Source of the DNA: Cymodocea nodosa
Lineage: Eukaryota > Streptophyta > Magnoliopsida > Alismatales > Cymodoceaceae
NCBI GenBank assembly: GCA_036874045.1
Contig: CM072335.1
Coordinates: 15,272,001 to 15,336,000 of the forward strand
Direction of reading: 5' to 3'
DNA length: 64,000 bases
Below, one piece after another: positions 59,057 through 64,000 of this stretch. A model generated the notes under the pieces. That model was not told the origin of the DNA and ran no database searches. It worked only from the letters and a program-made list of their open reading frames with translations. Every line of letters begins with the position of its first letter. Within the stretch, counting starts at the first letter, position 1. The translations under genes were made by a program, and so were the position numbers.

Positions 59057-59411
59057 TTTCATATCTCTCTATTCTCCAAGCTCACAACTAGGAGCTTGTT
59101 CTACTAACATCTCTGTTTTGCAGCAACTTAGTCATTCTTTTGATAATCAACTATAATTGCTCCACCAAGTCAGTACCTTACTTCTCACTCCTTTTGACAA
59201 TCAACAAAAAAGGGGGAGAAAGACCATATTTTGGTAGCAAGCTATAGTAAAATAGGAGGAGAAACTTAATGAGAGTAATCTCAAAAAAATAAGGGGAGTT
59301 TCTAAATTTCATTATTCTGTATTCCTTGTGTGCCTTTCTGTATAGATATATAAGAAGAGAAATACATGTAATATATTATAAGGTTTTTGCCATTATCAAA
59401 AAGGGGAAGAT
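59057..59411 (+). other. S5 3' region with multiple PPTs
   Basis: Purine tracts AAAAAAGGGGGAGAAAG (about 59206), AAATAAGGGGAG (about 59288) and the terminal AAAAAGGGGAAGAT (59398-59411). The repeated PPT is a Sirevirus trait. No ORF is present. Confidence 0.75.
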
Positions 59412-60770
59412 TGAAAAGACCTCTAGATTTCGATAATGCAAAAATCAATGTGAGGTTTTAAATTGTATTTCTCAGGCTTAATAGTCAACAAGAGAGCAGA
59501 AGTTGATACAGACAGTTCAAAGTATGCTGCAAGTGATAAAAGGACTTCGGAAGGTTACCAGGCTAAACTATCTGAAAGAGAAATATTTTCGGTAAGTTAA
59601 CAGTCTAAGTATCCGAAAGGCAGTATAAAGCAGTAGCAATACAATCGGACAGTTAGAAGATTAAGTATCTGATAGTTAGAAGGTTTTCGGAGAGTTAGAA
59701 AGATGGATGTATGAAGAATCGAAAAGTTACTGAAGTTAACTATCCAAAATCTTGAAGAGTTTCAGTGAGTTACAAGAATAACCATCCGAAGCTTAAGTCA
59801 TTGAATTTTCCACGTGTAAAAATCTAAACAGAAGCTTAAAAGGAAAATCAGAAAGTTACTGGAGTTAACTATCCGAAATCTTGAAGCGTTTCGGTGAGTT
59901 ACAGGTATAACCATTCGAAACTTAAGTCAGTCTATTATGCATGTGCTAAATTAAATAAAGTAGTCGGAAACTTAATGAAGGATTTCGAAGGGTTACTGTA
60001 ATTAAATATCCGACAGTTAAATAACAGTTCGGTAAGTTACAGTTGCAAGTATCCGATTAAATGACAGTTCTCATTGTATGATCTGAAATCCTACACGGCA
60101 GAAAGACTTAAGTGATTTTTCGATGAGTTACAAACATCCTTCGAAGAGTTACACAGCTAACTATCCGAAAGGTTGAGAAAATCAGAAGGATATCTTGAAA
60201 TATCTTCCTAAATGGTAACTTACCATATTTAGGACTGAAATCTGATCAACTACAGCAGAATACATCTGTTGGAAGAAAAATATGATCGTTACACATGTTT
60301 AGTATATATACAAGTTACAGACAACAGAATTAGCCAAGCTTTTGCTCATACATATATTTACACCAAGCTCAACAGAAGAAAGCCTTAGAGATCAAATCAT
60401 CTTCAACATTTACAAACTCAATTTCAGAAGCTCATCACACACTCAACTCTGATACTTTCAAGCTAGTGTTTACTGAAGTACACAGATCAAAACTTCAGAG
60501 AAAGATTGATTGGAGCTACGACCAAAAAGTTACTTGAATGGTTAGTTCTTGCTTTAACCTTAAAGCAAGTGATTGTAAGTTTGTGAAAGTTTAGTGAAGC
60601 CCAAGTATCCCTTGGGGGTGGACTAACCGTCAGTGGTGAACCACCTAAAATTTCTGTATGTTTTTTTTTATCGTGTGCTTGCTAATTCTTTATATCAATC
60701 TACCATTAAAAAGCTAAGAAATGAATTATTACCATTCACCCCCCCTCTGGTAAGTCATAAGGTCCTAACA
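59412..60770 (+). repeat. S5 3' LTR (1359 bp)
   Basis: It reads TGAAAAGACC to GGTCCTAACA and is nearly identical to the 5' LTR. It has the same 129-bp units (about 59719 and 59848) and TATATATA at about 60305. Confidence 0.93.
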
Positions 60771-62387
60771 TTAAGTAGATTATTGATAACATCAATCAGG
60801 GTGTTTAGATAAAAAGTAAAATTCAAAATTTTTGTAATTACTATGCATTTATATCAAAAATTAAGTCTAAAATAATTGAAAATGTTTGCAGTGATAACTA
60901 TTAGATTATGACCATATAAGAAGAGTTGAATCAATTTAAGAAGAACAACGTTTGGCAATTAATTAAAAAGTCTATTGAAAAAATAATTATTAGTATTAAA
61001 TGAGTTTTCAGAAATAAATTGAATAATGTTGGAAATATAGTCAAAAATAAAGCAAAGCTTATTGTTAAAAAATATAACCAACAAAAAGGAATCGACTATG
61101 AAGAGATATTTGTACTTGTGACTAGACTTGAAACAATTAGAATGTTACTTTTACTAACAGTATGAAAATCAGATTATTTCAAATAGATGGAAAAAGTACA
61201 TTCTTAAATGGAATTCTACAAGAAAAAGTATTTGTAAAACAACTCTTAGGATTTGAAGATGAAGACAAACCAGATCATATTTATAAATTAAACCAAAACT
61301 CTGTATGATTTGAAACAAATACCTAAGGGATGGTATGATAAATTAAAAGGTTTTTTGATTGAGAATCAATTTAATATAGGTAAAGTGGACAGTAATTTGT
61401 TTATCAAAATAATTGATTCATACAAGTTAATTATTTAAATCTATGTTGATGATATTATTTTTGATACAAGTGAAAAATTATGTCATGAATTTCAAAATTT
61501 AATGAAGAATGAATTCGAGATAAATCTTATAAGAGAACTGAAATTCTTTTTAGGATTACAAATCTATCAATTACCAAATAGCATATTTATCAATCAAGAG
61601 AAATTCTGTAAAGAGATTCTAAAGAAGTTTGAGATGAAAAATTTAAAAGCAGTTAATACTCCTATGAGCTCTAATAAGAAACTTGACAATGATACTTATG
61701 AAATGACCATGGATCAAAAGAAATATAGAGAAATGATTGGATTGTTTTTGTATTTATCTACTAGTAGAATAGATGTCATATTTAGTGTGTGTACATGTGC
61801 AAAATATCAAACTTCTCCAAAAGAGTCACCTAAAAGATGTTAAACGAATTTTCAAATATTTACAAGATACCAAAGATTTTGGCTTGTTTTATTCATCTTA
61901 AAGTGATTTAATCTTATCAAACTATAATAATGCAAATTATGCAGGTTGTAAGTCAAATAGAAAGAGTATTAGTAAAACTTATTAGCTAATTAAACATTCA
62001 CTCATTTTTTGGCTCAGTAGAAAACAAAGTTGCATGGTCTTGTCTACTACTAAAGTAGAATATATTGTAACTAGATTATGTTGTACTTAAATTTTGTAGA
62101 TGCAACAAATATTGGTCAATTACAGACTTCAATTCCAAAACACTATTAGTTATTGTAACAACAATAATACCATAAATTTATCCAAGAACACTATACTACA
62201 CTCAAAAACCAAATATATCTAGATTAGGCATCACTTTCTAAGAGATCATGTTAAAAAATGTCACATCTCACTAGAATATGTTTCTACTATTGTTTAACTT
62301 GCAAACATTTTCACCAAATCATTAAATAAATCTACATTCACTCATATTAGACGTAACTTAGGTATTTGCTCTATCCATAATTTATAA
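60771..62387 (+). pseudogene. pol: S6 integrase tail, RT and RNase H, heavily decayed
   Basis: It continues from 53033 after the TTAAG duplication. RT words survive (NKAKLIVKKYNQQKGIDYEE; IYVDDIIFDTSEKL at about 61440). The longest open piece is 61502-61843 (FEINLIRELKFFLGLQIYQL). The RNase H tail ends LGICSIHNL at 62387. There are many stops and frameshifts. It aligns with S5 throughout. Confidence 0.85.
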
Positions 62388-63028
62388 ATTAAATTTCTAT
62401 TTATGCCATATTCTTTTCATACAACTCAAGCTCACCACTCGAGAACTTGTTTTATACTAACCCCTTATCTATGCAAGAAATTAGTAGATGTACTTATTTA
62501 AGGGAAGCACTATCTTCATCTAGACACATTAACTGGAAAGAGAGTAGGACTACAATTTCTTAGTAACAATTGGTATTAAGCTTATACTTCTATGATTATC
62601 ACAAGTTGGCATCAAAAAATCAACTTTTGGCCTCAGCAAACTGTCATTTACGAAATGATCTCAAGAGTAGTTATGATAGCAATTTTAAACCCTACATTTG
62701 GTTTCCCAACTCTTTGCACAATGACAAAAAAGAGGAAGAAATTATAGAAATATGAGACAAAAAGAGAGAAGTTATGAGATTAAAGTTATAATATACAAGG
62801 GGAGAAATCATAAGAAAGACATCAAGCTTATAAAAGGATAGCTTTGATTAAAGGGGGAGAGTTAGTCTATTATTTAGTACTGAGTTAGTTTGATCTACTA
62901 TTTAAACCTCACAAATTGTAATTTTTTTTAATTTTTACACTATGAGTGACTTACTATATAAAATAACTTAAGAAGTAAAATACTTATACTTTATCGTAAG
63001 AGTATGTCACTATCACAAAAGAAGAGAT
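62388..63028 (+). other. S6 3' region with multiple PPTs
   Basis: Purine tracts lie at about 62756 (ACAAAAAGAGAGAAG), 62799 (AAGGGGAGAAA), 62851 (AAAGGGGGAGAG) and 63015-63028 (CAAAAGAAGAGAT), the last just before the LTR. No gene is seen. Confidence 0.65.
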
Positions 63029-64000
63029 TGAAAAGACCTTTGTATTTTGATAATATAAAAATCTGTGTGAGAAATTATTATGTATTTCATAGGTTCTAGT
63101 CAGGCACAATTGAAGAATATAAAGCTTAAAGTTTATTTCAACTGAAGACATAAGACAGATAGTTATGTAGATAAGTGATCAATACTCGGCAACGAAACTA
63201 ATAACCATCTAAGGAACAACAGCAGATAGAAGGGAAAACTTGAAGAGTTATTTGGCAAGTAAACAGGAGAAGTCGACAAGCTATGAAATAACTGTTCGAG
63301 TTTCTCAAAAAGTTATAAGTTAATTTCCTGAGTTCAAGTGATCTCACATGTGCAACTTATATTTTCACGTAATAGAAAAGAAGAGTAAAAAAAGGAAAAC
63401 TCATAGAGTTGTGATCTAACTATTCGAGTTTCTCAAAGAGTTAAGATAATCATACAACTTCTTTATGAGATTCACAAGAGACCTACACATAACCAAGTTA
63501 TGTTCTCACATGGTAGAAAAGAAAAGTTTAAAGACAAAAGAATTCGAAGAGTTAAGATAACTATTCGAGTTTTATAAAAAAGTTTGCAGAAAAGATTGCA
63601 GAGTTAACAATAACTCTATTCAAGCATTAGCAAAATAGTAACTTACTATTATTGAAACTGTCAAGATTAGTTAGTACAATAGTTAGTTATCATTGGAGAA
63701 ATTTGATCATTGCACTCCTTCATATAAGAAAGAACTCAGAACATTCAAGTAAAAGACACAATAGTGAGAGTATTATTCCACAAGCAACTAGATACAAATT
63801 ATATACATAGGAATTCACGATATCTCAAGCATAGTGTAGAATTCAGTAAAGTTAAAATCAAGTACTACAAGCTCTCCATATGCATACTCTGATAAAAAAA
63901 AAGTTGATTAGTTTCTAAAGTTTGAACTTGAAAACTTCAACTACCATAGGTTGGAGCTTCAACTTGAAAGCTCGATAGATGTGTCGATTCTTATTTCGAC
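63029..64000 (+). repeat. S6 3' LTR, cut by window end
   Basis: It reads TGAAAAGACCTTTG onward, collinear with 50332-51300. It is truncated only by the end of the window. Confidence 0.88.

Larger units (their letters stand above)
53034..60770 (+). mobile_element. S5: complete-ended Sirevirus-like copia element
   Basis: The 7737-bp element has LTRs of 1358 and 1359 bp, an initiator-Met PBS, gag, protease, integrase, RT, RNase H and several PPTs, flanked by TTAAG. No ORF3 follows pol. The whole pol order is present, but with stops, a frameshift and a small duplication. It is inserted in the integrase-RT linker of S6. Confidence 0.93.
50332..64000 (+). mobile_element. S6: Sirevirus-like copia element, interrupted by S5
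   Basis: The 5' LTR is 50332-51547, followed by a PBS, gag and integrase remnants to 53033, the S5 insertion (53034-60770), then integrase tail, RT and RNase H to 62387, several PPTs and a 3' LTR from 63029 that runs off the window. All coding parts are heavily decayed, more than S5. This agrees with S6 being the older host element. Confidence 0.88.

Overview
The window is angiosperm nuclear DNA of about 30% GC and consists almost entirely of nested, decayed LTR retrotransposons. The evidence is plant-type Ty1/copia and Ty3/gypsy proteins, initiator-Met and Asp tRNA primer sites, Sirevirus-type polypurine tracts and a plant F-box gene remnant. It reads as repeat-rich heterochromatin. The species cannot be named from sequence alone, and no intact host gene was recognised. 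My labels: E1 = Tnt1/Tork-like copia; S1-S4 = one Sirevirus-like copia family; S5 and S6 = a second Sirevirus-like family; G1 and G2 = Athila/Tat-type gypsy.

Layout. 1-3437: 3' part of E1 and its LTR. 3438-5545: two gypsy LTR pieces, tail to tail (a large inverted repeat). 5546-8240: G1 pol on the minus strand. 8241-15930: S1, with pol, a spacer, an extra ORF (ORF3) and a truncated 3' LTR. 15931-30546: G2, in which an [integrase end - ORF3 - spacer - gag] module occurs twice, followed by an F-box gene remnant, a spacer, a PPT and a 2.1-kb LTR. 30547-35178: minus-strand pieces of S4, a gypsy LTR and S3. 35179-45461: S2, complete at both ends with TSD tctag, inserted in S3 gag. 45462-46645: rest of S3. 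46646-50331: a possible older LTR and unassigned DNA with exon-like remnants. 50332-64000: S6, interrupted at 53034-60770 by the complete element S5 (TSD ttaag).

The main result is modular exchange between superfamilies. The copia family S1/S2 and the gypsy G2 share a homologous ORF3 protein, a noncoding spacer of roughly 1 kb and a block of about 100 bp inside the LTR. Arrays of a dyad (TAACTCAACG ... CGTTGAGTTA) recur in the gypsy and S1-S4 LTRs and in front of every gypsy ORF. G2 also carries a 379-codon F-box plus F-box-associated-domain reading frame. Coding regions are dead mainly through in-frame stops strongly biased to TAG, which comparison of copies shows to be C-to-T/G-to-A changes. 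Homology and identity statements are by-eye comparisons inside the window; family names rest on remembered family features and no search was run.
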